Source of the DNA: Caulobacterales bacterium
Lineage (GTDB): Bacteria; Pseudomonadota; Alphaproteobacteria; Caulobacterales; Caulobacteraceae
Assembly (NCBI GenBank): GCA_019510435.1
Contig: JAEKKJ010000020.1
Location: 1-64,000, forward strand
Direction: 5' to 3'
DNA: 64,000 bases
Part shown: positions 37,054-45,353 of the stretch, in pieces
Position numbering within the stretch: position 1 is the first letter of the stretch
Layout: each line of letters starts with the position of its first letter
The notes under the pieces: generated by a model
The model's input: only the letters and a program-made list of their open reading frames with translations
Told to the model about the DNA's origin: nothing
Databases searched by the model: none
Position numbers and translations under genes: made by a program

Positions 37054-38637
37054 GTGGCCGCCAATCACCCGCAGCCGCAAGACGCGCGGCCCGCACCCAG
37101 CGCGACGCCGGCCGGCGTCGAGCCCCTGGTCAAGCTGGTGGAGCTGCAGACCATCCCCATGCCCAACGGCATCCTGGGCGTGGCGGAGGTGTCCAAGCAC
37201 ATCGGCTTCCCGGTCCACCGCGCCTACTACATCCGCGACGTGCCCACCGGCCACGGCCGCGGCAGCCACGGCCACCGGGCCCTGCGCCAGTGCTTCCTCT
37301 GCCTGCGCGGCAGCGTGCGGCTCAGCATCACCAAGGACGGCCGCACCGAGGTGGTCGAGCTGAACCGGCCGAACCAGGCCGCGGTGGTGCCCGCCGGCTG
37401 CTGGCGCGACCTCAGCGACTTCAGCCACGACTCGGTGATCATCGTGCTGGCCTCCGACGAGTACGACGAGGCCGACTACATCCGCGACTACAACGACTTC
37501 ATGCGCTGGGAGGCCGGCGACGAGCCGATCACGGCGGTCCCCTACCTCGACCTGCGCCGCGCCGCGCCCATGGTCGGGGCGGACATCGAGCTGGCCCTGC
37601 GCCGGGTGATGAAGTCCGGGGCCTATGTGGGGGGGCCCGAGCTGGCCGCCTTCGAGGGGCGCTTCGCCGCCTACAGCGGGGCCGACCACACCGTGGGGGT
37701 AGGCACCGGCCTCGACGCCCTGCGCATCGCGCTGCAGGCCTGGGGCATTGGCCCGGGCGACGAGGTGATCTGCCCGGCGCACACCTTCATCGCCACCGCC
37801 CTGGCGGTGGACGCGGTGGGCGCCACGCCCGTGCTGGCCGACGTCGAGCCTGACACCGGCCTGATCGACATCGCCGCCGTGCGCGCCGCCATCACCGAGC
37901 GCACCCGCGTCATCATCCCGGTGCACCTGTACGGCCACCCGGTGGACATGGACGCCCTCAGCGAGGCCGTCGGCGGGCGCGACATCAAGATCCTGGAGGA
38001 CGCCTGCCAGGCGCACGGCGCCCGCTACAAGGGCCGGCGCTGCGGCGGCCTGGGCGACGCGGCCGCCTTCAGCTTCTATCCGACCAAGAACCTGGGCGCC
38101 CTGGGCGACGGCGGGGCGATCACCACGCGCTCGCCAGCCCTCGCCGACGATGCCCGGATGCTGGCCAACTATGGCGCGCGGGTGAAGTACCGGCACGAGA
38201 CGGTGGGCGGCAATTCGCGGCTCGACCCGCTGCAGGCGGCGGTGCTGGGCGTGAAGCTGGAGCACCTGGACGTCTGGAACGCGCGCCGCGGCGAGCTGGC
38301 GCTGCGCTACTTCCTGGGCCTGGCCCATGTGCGCGGGCTGGAGCTGCCGGCGGTCCGGGTCTGGGCCCAGCCGGTCTGGCACGTGTTCGCGGTGCGCGCG
38401 CCCGGCGTGCGCGACGCCCTGCAGGCCTTCCTGGCCGACAAGGGCGTCGGGACCAACATCCACTATCCGATCCCGGTGCACCTGCAGCCCTGCTACGCCG
38501 GGCGGTGGGCCGCCGGCGCGTTCCCGGTGGCCGAGGCCCTCGGCGCCTCCCTGCTCAGCCTGCCGCTGGACCCGACCCACAGCGACCGCGAGATCGACTA
38601 TGTGATCGCCTGCGTCCGCGAGTTCTTCGGCGCATGA
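37054..38637 (+). CDS. Fusion of FdtA/WxcM-like sugar isomerase and DegT-type aminotransferase
   Basis: The product has about 527 residues. The N-terminal domain (about 25-155) is a cupin of the FdtA/WxcM type with GHGRGSHGHRALRQ. These convert dTDP-4-keto-6-deoxyglucose to the 3-keto sugar. The C-terminal domain (about 160-527) is a DegT/DnrJ/EryC1 aminotransferase. It shows VGVGTGLDALRIAL, LEDACQAHGA, the PLP-binding Lys in SFYPTKNLGALGDGGAI, and SRLDPLQAAVL. The fusion couples isomerisation and 3-amination, giving dTDP-3-amino-3,6-dideoxyhexose (Fuc3N or Qui3N). GTG at 37054 is chosen because GGAGG lies 8 nt upstream; an earlier GTG at 37018 lacks one. Its stop overlaps the methyltransferase ATG. 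Confidence 0.9.
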   Translation: MAANHPQPQDARPAPSATPAGVEPLVKLVELQTIPMPNGILGVAEVSKHIGFPVHRAYYIRDVPTGHGRGSHGHRALRQCFLCLRGSVRLSITKDGRTEVVELNRPNQAAVVPAGCWRDLSDFSHDSVIIVLASDEYDEADYIRDYNDFMRWEAGDEPITAVPYLDLRRAAPMVGADIELALRRVMKSGAYVGGPELAAFEGRFAAYSGADHTVGVGTGLDALRIALQAWGIGPGDEVICPAHTFIATALAVDAVGATPVLADVEPDTGLIDIAAVRAAITERTRVIIPVHLYGHPVDMDALSEAVGGRDIKILEDACQAHGARYKGRRCGGLGDAAAFSFYPTKNLGALGDGGAITTRSPALADDARMLANYGARVKYRHETVGGNSRLDPLQAAVLGVKLEHLDVWNARRGELALRYFLGLAHVRGLELPAVRVWAQPVWHVFAVRAPGVRDALQAFLADKGVGTNIHYPIPVHLQPCYAGRWAAGAFPVAEALGASLLSLPLDPTHSDREIDYVIACVREFFGA

Positions 38638-39401
38638 CCTCGCGCCCGGCCTTGGACCTCGCGACCCTGGAGCTCGACTACGAGGGCTTCCGCCGGCTGG
38701 CCCGCGAGCCGGGGCTCAGCGCGCACGAGAAGATCGGCTTTCCGGACTCCTACCGCGAGGGCTTCGAGCCCGCGATCCTGGCGGACATCGTGGCCAAGCT
38801 GCCGCGTCTGGCCAGCGACGAGGGCCTCAGCGTCGTCGACATCGGGCCGGGCTGCGCCGCCCTGCCCCGGATGCTGATCGACCTCTGCCGCGACCGGCGT
38901 CACACGATCACCCTGGTTGACAGCCCGGAGATGCTGGCCCTTTTGCCGGACGTCGCCGGGGTCACCCGCAAGGCGCCAGGCCTCTTCCCGAAGAACGCCG
39001 CCGAGGTGCGCGCCGCCGCCGGCCGGGCCGACGCCCTGATCTGCTACAGCGTGCTCCATTACATCTACGTGGACTGCAACCTGTTCGACTTCGTGGACGC
39101 CACGGTGGCCCTGCTCGCCCCCGGCGGACGCGCCCTGATCGGGGACATCCCCAACCACTCCAAGCGCCGCCGCTTCTTCGCCACCGAGGGCGGCCAGGCC
39201 TTCCACCGGGCCTTCACCGGCTCGACCGAGCCCTACGTGGTGCCGCACGACACCCCGGTCCCCGGCAAGATCGACGACGCGGTGCTGATGGGCCTGATGC
39301 AGCGGGCCCAGGCCGCCGGCTGTGACGCCTATCTCCTGCCGCAGCCGGCCGACCTGCCCATGGCCAACCGCCGCGACGACCTGCTGCTCGCGAGGCCCTG
39401 A
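38634..39401 (+). CDS. SAM-dependent methyltransferase (sugar island)
   Basis: The product has 255 residues. SVVDIGPGCAALPRMLIDL is SAM motif I, ITLVDSPEM carries the acidic residue for the ribose, and ICYSVLHYIYVD with LLAPGGRALIGD gives the later motifs. The ATG overlaps the preceding stop codon (ATGA), so it is translationally coupled to the sugar aminotransferase. N- or O-methylation of the amino sugar is likely. Confidence 0.85.
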   Translation: MTSRPALDLATLELDYEGFRRLAREPGLSAHEKIGFPDSYREGFEPAILADIVAKLPRLASDEGLSVVDIGPGCAALPRMLIDLCRDRRHTITLVDSPEMLALLPDVAGVTRKAPGLFPKNAAEVRAAAGRADALICYSVLHYIYVDCNLFDFVDATVALLAPGGRALIGDIPNHSKRRRFFATEGGQAFHRAFTGSTEPYVVPHDTPVPGKIDDAVLMGLMQRAQAAGCDAYLLPQPADLPMANRRDDLLLARP

Positions 39402-39403
39402 AC

Positions 39404-40078
39404 ATGGCCGAAAAGCCCCTGGTGATCATCGGCAACGGCGAGATCGCCGAGATGGCCTGCGAATATTTCGCCTACGACAGCGACCGCGCGGTGGCGGCCT
39501 TCGCCATCGGCGCGGAGTACATCAAGGACGCCACGCTGCATGAGCGGCCGGTCGTCGCCCTCGACCAGCTGGCGACCCTCTATCCGCCGGATTCCCACGA
39601 CGCCTTCGTGGCCATCGGGGACGGCCAGCTGAACCGCCTGCGCCGCCGTCACGTGGACGCCGCCAAGGCCCAGGGTTACCGGCTCGCCAGCTACGTCAGC
39701 TCCAGGGCCTTTGTCTGGCGCAACGTCGAGATCGGCGAGAACTGCTTCATCCTGGAGCACAACGTCCTGCAGCCCTTCACCCAGGTCGGCGACAACGTGA
39801 CCCTGTGGAGCGGCAACCACATCGGCCACCGCTCGGTGATCGAGGACGACGTCTTCATGTCCTCGCACGTGGTGGTGTCGGGCTTCTGCCGGATCGGGGC
39901 GCGCAGCTTCGTCGGCGTCAACGCGGCCCTGGCGCACCAGGTGCAGATCGGGGCGGACAACTTCATCGGCATGGGCGCGGTGATCACCGCCTCCACCGAG
40001 CCGGACGGCATCTACCAGGGCAACCCGGCCGAGCGGCGCACGATCTCCGCCAAGCGCTTCTGCCGCGTCCGCGAGTAG
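39404..40078 (+). CDS. NeuD/PglD-like sugar O/N-acetyltransferase
   Basis: The product has 224 residues. An N-terminal Rossmann-like part begins VIIGNGEIAEMACEYFA. The C-terminal left-handed beta-helix has hexapeptide repeats (VEIGENCFILEHNVLQPF, TLWSGNHIGHRSVIEDDVF). His in NHIGHR is the likely catalytic residue. It starts 2 bp after the methyltransferase gene. Together with the FdtAB fusion it fits acetylation of a 3-amino sugar. Confidence 0.87.
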   Translation: MAEKPLVIIGNGEIAEMACEYFAYDSDRAVAAFAIGAEYIKDATLHERPVVALDQLATLYPPDSHDAFVAIGDGQLNRLRRRHVDAAKAQGYRLASYVSSRAFVWRNVEIGENCFILEHNVLQPFTQVGDNVTLWSGNHIGHRSVIEDDVFMSSHVVVSGFCRIGARSFVGVNAALAHQVQIGADNFIGMGAVITASTEPDGIYQGNPAERRTISAKRFCRVRE

Positions 40079-40082
40079 GCGC

Positions 40083-41015
40083 GTGGAGGTCCGCCGCTAT
40101 GGCCCGCCGCTGCGGGAGGCCTGGGACGCGCTGAACCGGCGCGCGGTGAACGGCCACTTCCTCTTCGACCGCGGCTTCATGGACTACCACGCCGACCGCT
40201 TCACGGACGCCTCGCTGGTGGTGCTGGACGAGGGCGAGCCGGTGGCCCTGCTGCCGGCCAATATGGTGGGCGAGGAGGCCTGGAGCCACCAGGGCCTGAC
40301 CTTCGGCGGGCTGGTGCACGAGGGCCTGGGGACCGCCCGGGCGATGGCGGCGCTGGACGCCTGCGCCGCGGCGCTGGCCGGGGCCGGCGCCAAGGCGCTC
40401 ACCTACAAGGCCCTGCCGTGGATCTATCCTGCGCAGCCGGCGCAGGAGGACCTCTACTGGCTCTTCCGCCGTGACGCGCCGCTGGTCCGACGCGACGTCA
40501 CCGCCGCCATCGACTACCGCGCCCGCGGCCGGGTCTCCAGCCGCCGGAGCCGAGGCGCGCGGAAGGCCGAGAAGGCGGGGATTGTCTTTGCCCGGTCGCA
40601 GGACTGGCCGGGCTTCTGGCGGCTGCTGGAGGCCGTGCTGGCCGAGCGCCACGGCGCCGCGCCCGTGCATTCCCTGGCCGAGATCGAGCTTCTGGCCGGC
40701 CGCTTCCCGGACGAGATCGCCCTGCATGCGGCGACGCAGGACGGGGTCCTGCTGGCCGGCGTGGTGATGTTCGCCTCCGCCCACGTCGCCCACGCCCAGT
40801 ACATCGCCGTCGGCGAGGCGGGCCGCGAGGCCGGGGCGCTGGACGGGCTCTTCGAACACCTGATCCAGGCGCATGCCGCCAGCCACCGCTGGTTCGACTT
40901 CGGCATCTCCAACACCGACGGCGGCCGTGGGCTCAACGAGGGCCTGATCCGCCAGAAGGAGGAGTTCGGCGCCAGCGCCGTCGTCCACGACGTCTATCGG
41001 GTGGCGCTGGGCTGA
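40083..41015 (+). CDS. FemAB/GNAT-like acyltransferase of the sugar island
   Basis: The product has 310 residues. The N-terminal FLFDRGFMDYHADRF and the central VALLPANMVGEEAWSHQGLTF, together with the C-terminal HRWFDFGISNTDGG RGLNEGL block, follow the double-GNAT FemAB-like fold found in polysaccharide clusters (PEP-CTERM/FemAB type). The start is GTG at 40083, four bases after the previous stop. It is the last gene of the rightward sugar operon. The acyl donor and acceptor are unknown. Confidence 0.75.
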   Translation: MEVRRYGPPLREAWDALNRRAVNGHFLFDRGFMDYHADRFTDASLVVLDEGEPVALLPANMVGEEAWSHQGLTFGGLVHEGLGTARAMAALDACAAALAGAGAKALTYKALPWIYPAQPAQEDLYWLFRRDAPLVRRDVTAAIDYRARGRVSSRRSRGARKAEKAGIVFARSQDWPGFWRLLEAVLAERHGAAPVHSLAEIELLAGRFPDEIALHAATQDGVLLAGVVMFASAHVAHAQYIAVGEAGREAGALDGLFEHLIQAHAASHRWFDFGISNTDGGRGLNEGLIRQKEEFGASAVVHDVYRVALG

Positions 41016-41022
41016 GCCGCGG

Positions 41023-42711
41023 TCAGGCTGCGCCGCGGGCCGTGGCGCGCAGCCGCCAGGCGTCGAACATCTCGCCGCACGCCGCCTCCAGCCGCCGGGT
41101 GAAGCCCGCCTCGTCGCAGATCGGCCCGGCCTCGAACCCCGGCCGCACCCGCGCCCGCAGCGCGTCCAGGCGCGGCAGGTCGCTAGCGAGAGCCACAGCG
41201 CGCTCCACGAAGTCCTCCGGGCTCTCGGCGATCAGTTCGGCGAGGCCGCTGGCTTCCAGGATCGTGCGCACATAGTGGCCGCCGCTGCAGGCCGTGGGCT
41301 TGGCCAGCACCGGCACGCCGTTGGAGAGGGCGTCCAGCGTGGTGGTGGAGCCGGGGGCGGGCCAGCTGTCCAGCATCAGGTCGACCTGCTGGAAGGCCTG
41401 GAAATAGGCCTCGCCGGTCGAGAAGCCCTCGAAGGCCAGCCGCTCGGGCGCCACGCCGCGGGCGGCGAACCGCGCCTGGGTCGCGCGCTGCAGCACCGGG
41501 TCGACGAAGTAGCTGTACTTGAGCAGCAGGCGTGAATTCGGTGCGCCGCGCAGCGCCGCCGCCCAGGCGTCCAGCGCCCAGTCGCTGAGCTTGGAGGGAT
41601 GCAGGAACGAGCCGAAGGTCACCTCGCCGCGCGCCAGCGCCGGCGTCGGGACCGGATCCAGCCGGCCGCTGGGCGGGCGGAAGGCGGTGAACACCGGGCC
41701 GATCCGCCAGATCGCCTCGCTGAACACCTCGCCCGCGCCGCTTTCCGGCCCGTCCGCGTGCAGCACGTAGTCCATCTCCGGCAGGCCGGTGGTCTGCACG
41801 AAGTTGATCCAGGCGAACTGCACCGGCGCCGGGCGGCGGGCGAAGACCGGCAGCCGCGAGCCCGCGGTGTGGCCCCAGCAGTCGGACAGCACGTCGATAT
41901 GGTCGCGCCGGATCAGCGCCGCGGCGTCCGCGTCGCTGAGCGTCCCGATCGGGCGGACGCGGATCCAGTCCGGCCACATCCCAGCCTCGGTGTCGGCCTT
42001 TGCGGGATAGAGCGTCACCTCCACCGCCTTGGGATCGTGCGCCTCCAGCACCGGGGTGATGAACTGGCGCACCTGCGAGCGGGCGAAGGTGGGGGCGACG
42101 TAGCCGATGCGCAGCTTGCGCCCGGCGCGCGGCGCATGGCCGAACGGCGGCGCGGCGACCGAGGGCGCATAGCGCTGGGCCCAGTCGGCGGCGGCGGCGG
42201 GATAGCGGGTCTCGCGGTCCTGGCAGAGCAGGAGGGCGAACAGCAGGAACTGGTGCGCCTGGGCGGACGGGAAGCTCTCCGCCACCGCCTGGAAGATCTG
42301 CGCCGCCTCCTCCATCCGGCCCTGGTGCTGCAGGCTGAGGCCGTAGCTCAAGAGGCCCATGGCATCCAGGCTGCCCCCCGCCAGCGCCAGGGCCCGCACC
42401 ACGCCCGAGAGGCCGACGAGGTGGCGGCCATAGAGCTCCTGGGCCACGGCGGCGGCATAGGCCGCATCGGTCCGCAGCCGGGCGGTGTCCGCGCCCATGG
42501 CCTGGGCCAGCGGCAGGGCCTGCAGGACCCGGGCGTCGTTCATCGCCTGGTCGGCGTCGGGCGCGCCGGCGGTCAGCTTGGCGCTGGCCAGCCAGTAGCG
42601 GGCTTCGGCGTCGCCCGGTTCGCGCGCGCAGAGCGGCTCCAGGATGGCGATCGCGGCCAGCGGGTCGCCCGAGAGCTGCGCCTCGCCCGCGGCCTGCAGC
42701 TCGCCGGTCAT
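41023..42711 (-). CDS. SPINDLY/OGT-like glycosyltransferase (GT41-type) with TPR-like N-terminus
   Basis: The product has 562 residues. The N-terminal third is TPR-like helices (for example SYGLSLQHQGRMEEAAQIF). The catalytic part starts at RKLRIGYVAPTFARSQVR and includes VQFAWINFVQTTGLPEMDYV, FGSFLHPSKLSDWALDAWA and LDSWPAPGSTTTLDALSNG, the GT41 C-terminal pattern. Such enzymes transfer sugars to Ser/Thr of proteins. It is the second O-linked-type protein glycosyltransferase in this island. It starts 4 bp after the PhyH gene ends, so they form an operon. Confidence 0.87.
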   Translation of the reverse strand: MTGELQAAGEAQLSGDPLAAIAILEPLCAREPGDAEARYWLASAKLTAGAPDADQAMNDARVLQALPLAQAMGADTARLRTDAAYAAAVAQELYGRHLVGLSGVVRALALAGGSLDAMGLLSYGLSLQHQGRMEEAAQIFQAVAESFPSAQAHQFLLFALLLCQDRETRYPAAAADWAQRYAPSVAAPPFGHAPRAGRKLRIGYVAPTFARSQVRQFITPVLEAHDPKAVEVTLYPAKADTEAGMWPDWIRVRPIGTLSDADAAALIRRDHIDVLSDCWGHTAGSRLPVFARRPAPVQFAWINFVQTTGLPEMDYVLHADGPESGAGEVFSEAIWRIGPVFTAFRPPSGRLDPVPTPALARGEVTFGSFLHPSKLSDWALDAWAAALRGAPNSRLLLKYSYFVDPVLQRATQARFAARGVAPERLAFEGFSTGEAYFQAFQQVDLMLDSWPAPGSTTTLDALSNGVPVLAKPTACSGGHYVRTILEASGLAELIAESPEDFVERAVALASDLPRLDALRARVRPGFEAGPICDEAGFTRRLEAACGEMFDAWRLRATARGAA

Positions 42712-42715
42712 GCCC

Positions 42716-43663
42716 TCAGGCCTTGTTGACGGTGTTGTGCTTGATCACCGCCGAGCCGTCGGCGGCGAGGTCGGCGCGGGTGTCGCTGAGGCTCAGCGGT
42801 CCGCGCAGGGTCTCGTTCACCGCGTCCATGCCGGTGCGGCCGGCGTGGCGCTTGGCGATCAGGTAGCGCAGGGAGATCCGCTCGTGGTCGGCGGCGTCCG
42901 GCTGGGTGCCGTGCAGGGTGCAGGCATGCCACATGGCGGCGAAGCCCGTGCCCCCGGTCAGGATGTGCTGGCGCACCGCTGCTTCGCCGTGCGGGCCGTT
43001 GCGGTAGAGCCAGCTATCCTCGCCGGTGCGCGTCAGGTCGTGCGGGAAGACCGAACCGCCCAGGGCATGGCTGCCCTCCAGCAGGTAGAGCGGCGCGTCG
43101 GCCCGGGTGACCGGGTGCAGGTAGATGTAGAGGGTGATGAAGTCGGCTTCCCGGGCCTTGTAGTCGATCAGGTCCTGGTGGAAGTCGATGCCGTAGAAGT
43201 AGGTGATGTCGCGGTGCTGCGGCCGCACATAGGCGCCAAGGTTGTTGACCGGGTTGCCGAGGATCCGCTGGCGCAGCCAGTCCGGCACCTCGCTGGCGGG
43301 CACCCCGCAGACCACCTTCTTGTTGAGGATCTCGTAGTCGGCGCCCAGCAAGGCCGTAAGCGCCTCGACGATGGCCGGGTCCTGTTCGACGAAGCCCAGT
43401 TGGGCCTCGAAACGCTCCAGCAGGTTGCGCCCGGGCCTGGGGTTCACGCCGGTGTACTGCGGGTCGGCGTCGAACTCGGCTTCCGACTGGAAGAGGCTGG
43501 CGTCGAAGGCGCGGGTGGCGCGGATGGCGGCCAGGAGGGCCGCGGCGGCGTTCGGGTCCAGGGGCTCGGCGAAGCGATGGGCGCCGGCGCGGATGAAATC
43601 CTCCACGACGGTCTCGGCAAGCGCCGGGCGCGGCAGGTCGCGCGGCTTCGGCATGGCGTTCAT
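42716..43663 (-). CDS. Phytanoyl-CoA dioxygenase (PhyH) family protein
   Basis: The product has 315 residues. The Fe(II) motif is His-x-Asp in DFHQDLIDYK, with the distal His in WHACTLHGTQP and the 2-oxoglutarate Arg in ERISLRYLI. A hydroxylation reaction is expected. Being co-transcribed with the GT41-like gene, it may modify a sugar or glycan. ATG at 43663 is chosen because GGAGG lies 6 nt upstream; the preceding TTG is less likely. Confidence 0.87.
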   Translation of the reverse strand: MNAMPKPRDLPRPALAETVVEDFIRAGAHRFAEPLDPNAAAALLAAIRATRAFDASLFQSEAEFDADPQYTGVNPRPGRNLLERFEAQLGFVEQDPAIVEALTALLGADYEILNKKVVCGVPASEVPDWLRQRILGNPVNNLGAYVRPQHRDITYFYGIDFHQDLIDYKAREADFITLYIYLHPVTRADAPLYLLEGSHALGGSVFPHDLTRTGEDSWLYRNGPHGEAAVRQHILTGGTGFAAMWHACTLHGTQPDAADHERISLRYLIAKRHAGRTGMDAVNETLRGPLSLSDTRADLAADGSAVIKHNTVNKA

Positions 43664-43702
43664 CAATGGCCTCCGGGTCGCTCCCAGAGGCCCTGATTTC
43701 GT

Positions 43703-43717
43703 TTAATCCGTGGTTAC
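43703..43717. promoter_or_regulatory. CtrA-like half-perfect box upstream of the PhyH gene
   Basis: TTAA-N7-TTAC matches the Caulobacterales CtrA site TTAA-N7-TTAA at 7 of 8 positions. It lies about 40 bp before the PhyH start. Cell-cycle control is possible but not shown. Confidence 0.3.
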
Positions 43718-43728
43718 CATGTTGCGGA

Positions 43729-45225
43729 TCACGCGGCCCTGACGGCGGCGGCCTGGCCCTCGTAGACGAAGGCGGCGTCGTCGAGGTCGATGGCCGGCAG
43801 TTCGTCCTTCTCCCGCCAGTAGTCCTGGCTGTGCCGCCACTCGGGCTTGTCCCCGCTCTTGGGCAAGAGGTTCATGCCGCGCATCAGGTAGCCGGGGTTG
43901 AAGTTCTCCGGGTCGATCCATGGCGACAGGGCCATGCCCTCGTCTTCCGGCCGGAGCGCCACGCTGACCTTGCGCGCGCCCTTCTCGTCCATGTGCTGGA
44001 GCAGGCGGCAGACGAAGTCGGAGACCAGGTCGGCGCGCAAGGTCCAGCTGGCCCGGAAGTAGCCGAACACCCAGACGAGGTTGGGAACGCCGGTGAACAT
44101 CATGCCCCGGTAGGTGACCGTGTCGTTGAAGGTCAGCGCCTTGCCATCGATGCTGAAGGCGATGTCGCCCAGGACGTTGAGGTTGAAGCCGGTGGCGGTG
44201 ATGATCACGTCGGCGTCGAGGCGCTCGCCGGACTTCAGCTGCAGGCCGGTCTCGGTGAAGCGCTCGATCTCGTCGGTGACCACCGAGGCCTTGCCGTCCC
44301 GGACCGACTGGAAGATGTCGCCGTCGGGCACGAAGGCGATCCGCTGGCGCCAGGGGCGATAGCTGGGCGTGAAGTGCTTCTCGGTCACCTCGGGGCCGAC
44401 GAATTCGCTGACGCCGGCCAGCAGCTCCTGCTTGACGGTCTCGGGCTCCTCGATCGCCCGACGGGTGAAGACGTCCTGGTCGAGCAGGATCTTGCGGCGG
44501 ACGATCTCGTGGATCCACGTCTCGTCGATCTTCAGTTCGCGCAGGGTGTCGGCCAGCTCATTGGCGTTGCGGCCGGGGATGAAATAGGTCGGCGAGCGCT
44601 GCAGCAGGGTCACGTGGGCGCAGTCGTCGGCGATGTTGGGCAGCAGGGTCGCGGCCGTGGCCCCGGAGCCGATGATCACCGCCCGCTTGCCCTTCAGGTC
44701 CAGGTCGTCGGGCCAGGTCTGCGGGTGCACGATGCGGCCCTTGAAGTCGCCCATGCCGGGCCATTCGGGCGTGTAGCCCTTGGACTGGCGGTAGTAGCCC
44801 TGGCACATCCACAGGAAATTGGCGGTGAAGCGCCGGACCTCCCCGGTGTCGGTCCGCTCGGCCAGGATGTGCCAGAGGTTGTCGGCGCTGGACCAGGCGG
44901 CCTGGGAGATGCGGTGGCGGTAGCGGATGTGGCGGCCGAGGTCGTTCTCCTCGATCACCTCGCCCATGTACTGCAGGATCGCCTCGGCCGTGGCGATGGG
45001 CGGCCCCACCCACGGCTTGAAGCGGTAGCCGAAGGTGTAGAGGTCGCTGTCCGAGCGGATCCCCGGATAGGTGTGGGTGCGCCAGGTGCCGCCGAAGTCG
45101 TCCAGCGCCTCCAGGACCAGGAAGGTCTTGTCCGGGCACTGCTGGGTCAGGTGATAGGCCCCGCCCACCCCGGAAATCCCTGCGCCGACGATCAGCACGT
45201 CGAAGTGTTCAGGCGAAGCGGTCAC
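43729..45225 (-). CDS. Flavin-containing (Baeyer-Villiger type) monooxygenase
   Basis: The product has 498 residues. The FAD motif is VGAGISGVGGAY, the NADPH motif is IGSGATAATLLP, and the segment FKGRIVHPQTWP matches the BVMO fingerprint F-x-G-x3-H-x3-W-P. FGGTWRTHTYPG is also typical. It oxidises ketones or related carbonyls using NADPH and O2. GTG at 45225 is preferred because GGGAGG lies 6 nt upstream; an ATG at 45243 would place that site inside the frame. Two palindromes and a TTGACA box lie upstream, suggesting its own regulated promoter. It interrupts the sugar island without an obvious link. Confidence 0.92.
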   Translation of the reverse strand: MTASPEHFDVLIVGAGISGVGGAYHLTQQCPDKTFLVLEALDDFGGTWRTHTYPGIRSDSDLYTFGYRFKPWVGPPIATAEAILQYMGEVIEENDLGRHIRYRHRISQAAWSSADNLWHILAERTDTGEVRRFTANFLWMCQGYYRQSKGYTPEWPGMGDFKGRIVHPQTWPDDLDLKGKRAVIIGSGATAATLLPNIADDCAHVTLLQRSPTYFIPGRNANELADTLRELKIDETWIHEIVRRKILLDQDVFTRRAIEEPETVKQELLAGVSEFVGPEVTEKHFTPSYRPWRQRIAFVPDGDIFQSVRDGKASVVTDEIERFTETGLQLKSGERLDADVIITATGFNLNVLGDIAFSIDGKALTFNDTVTYRGMMFTGVPNLVWVFGYFRASWTLRADLVSDFVCRLLQHMDEKGARKVSVALRPEDEGMALSPWIDPENFNPGYLMRGMNLLPKSGDKPEWRHSQDYWREKDELPAIDLDDAAFVYEGQAAAVRAA

Positions 45226-45281
45226 GAGCGGCCTCCCATGCATTTGCTTATGGCCAAGGTCGCGCCCTGTGCAGGTAGCGG

Positions 45282-45317
45282 CCTTGAGCTATGTCAAGGA
45301 TAGGTTATCGCTGATAA
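45282..45317 (-). promoter_or_regulatory. Promoter/operator region of the monooxygenase gene
   Basis: CCTTGA-N6-TCAAGG (45282-45299) and TTATC-GCT-GATAA (45305-45317) are perfect inverted repeats. On the minus strand TTGACA lies inside the first and could be a -35 box. The arrangement suits a TetR/LysR-type operator; the regulator is not in the window. Confidence 0.5.
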
Positions 45318-45353
45318 TAAATCGGCGCGAAAGCCCCGATTGCGTGATCGCGG

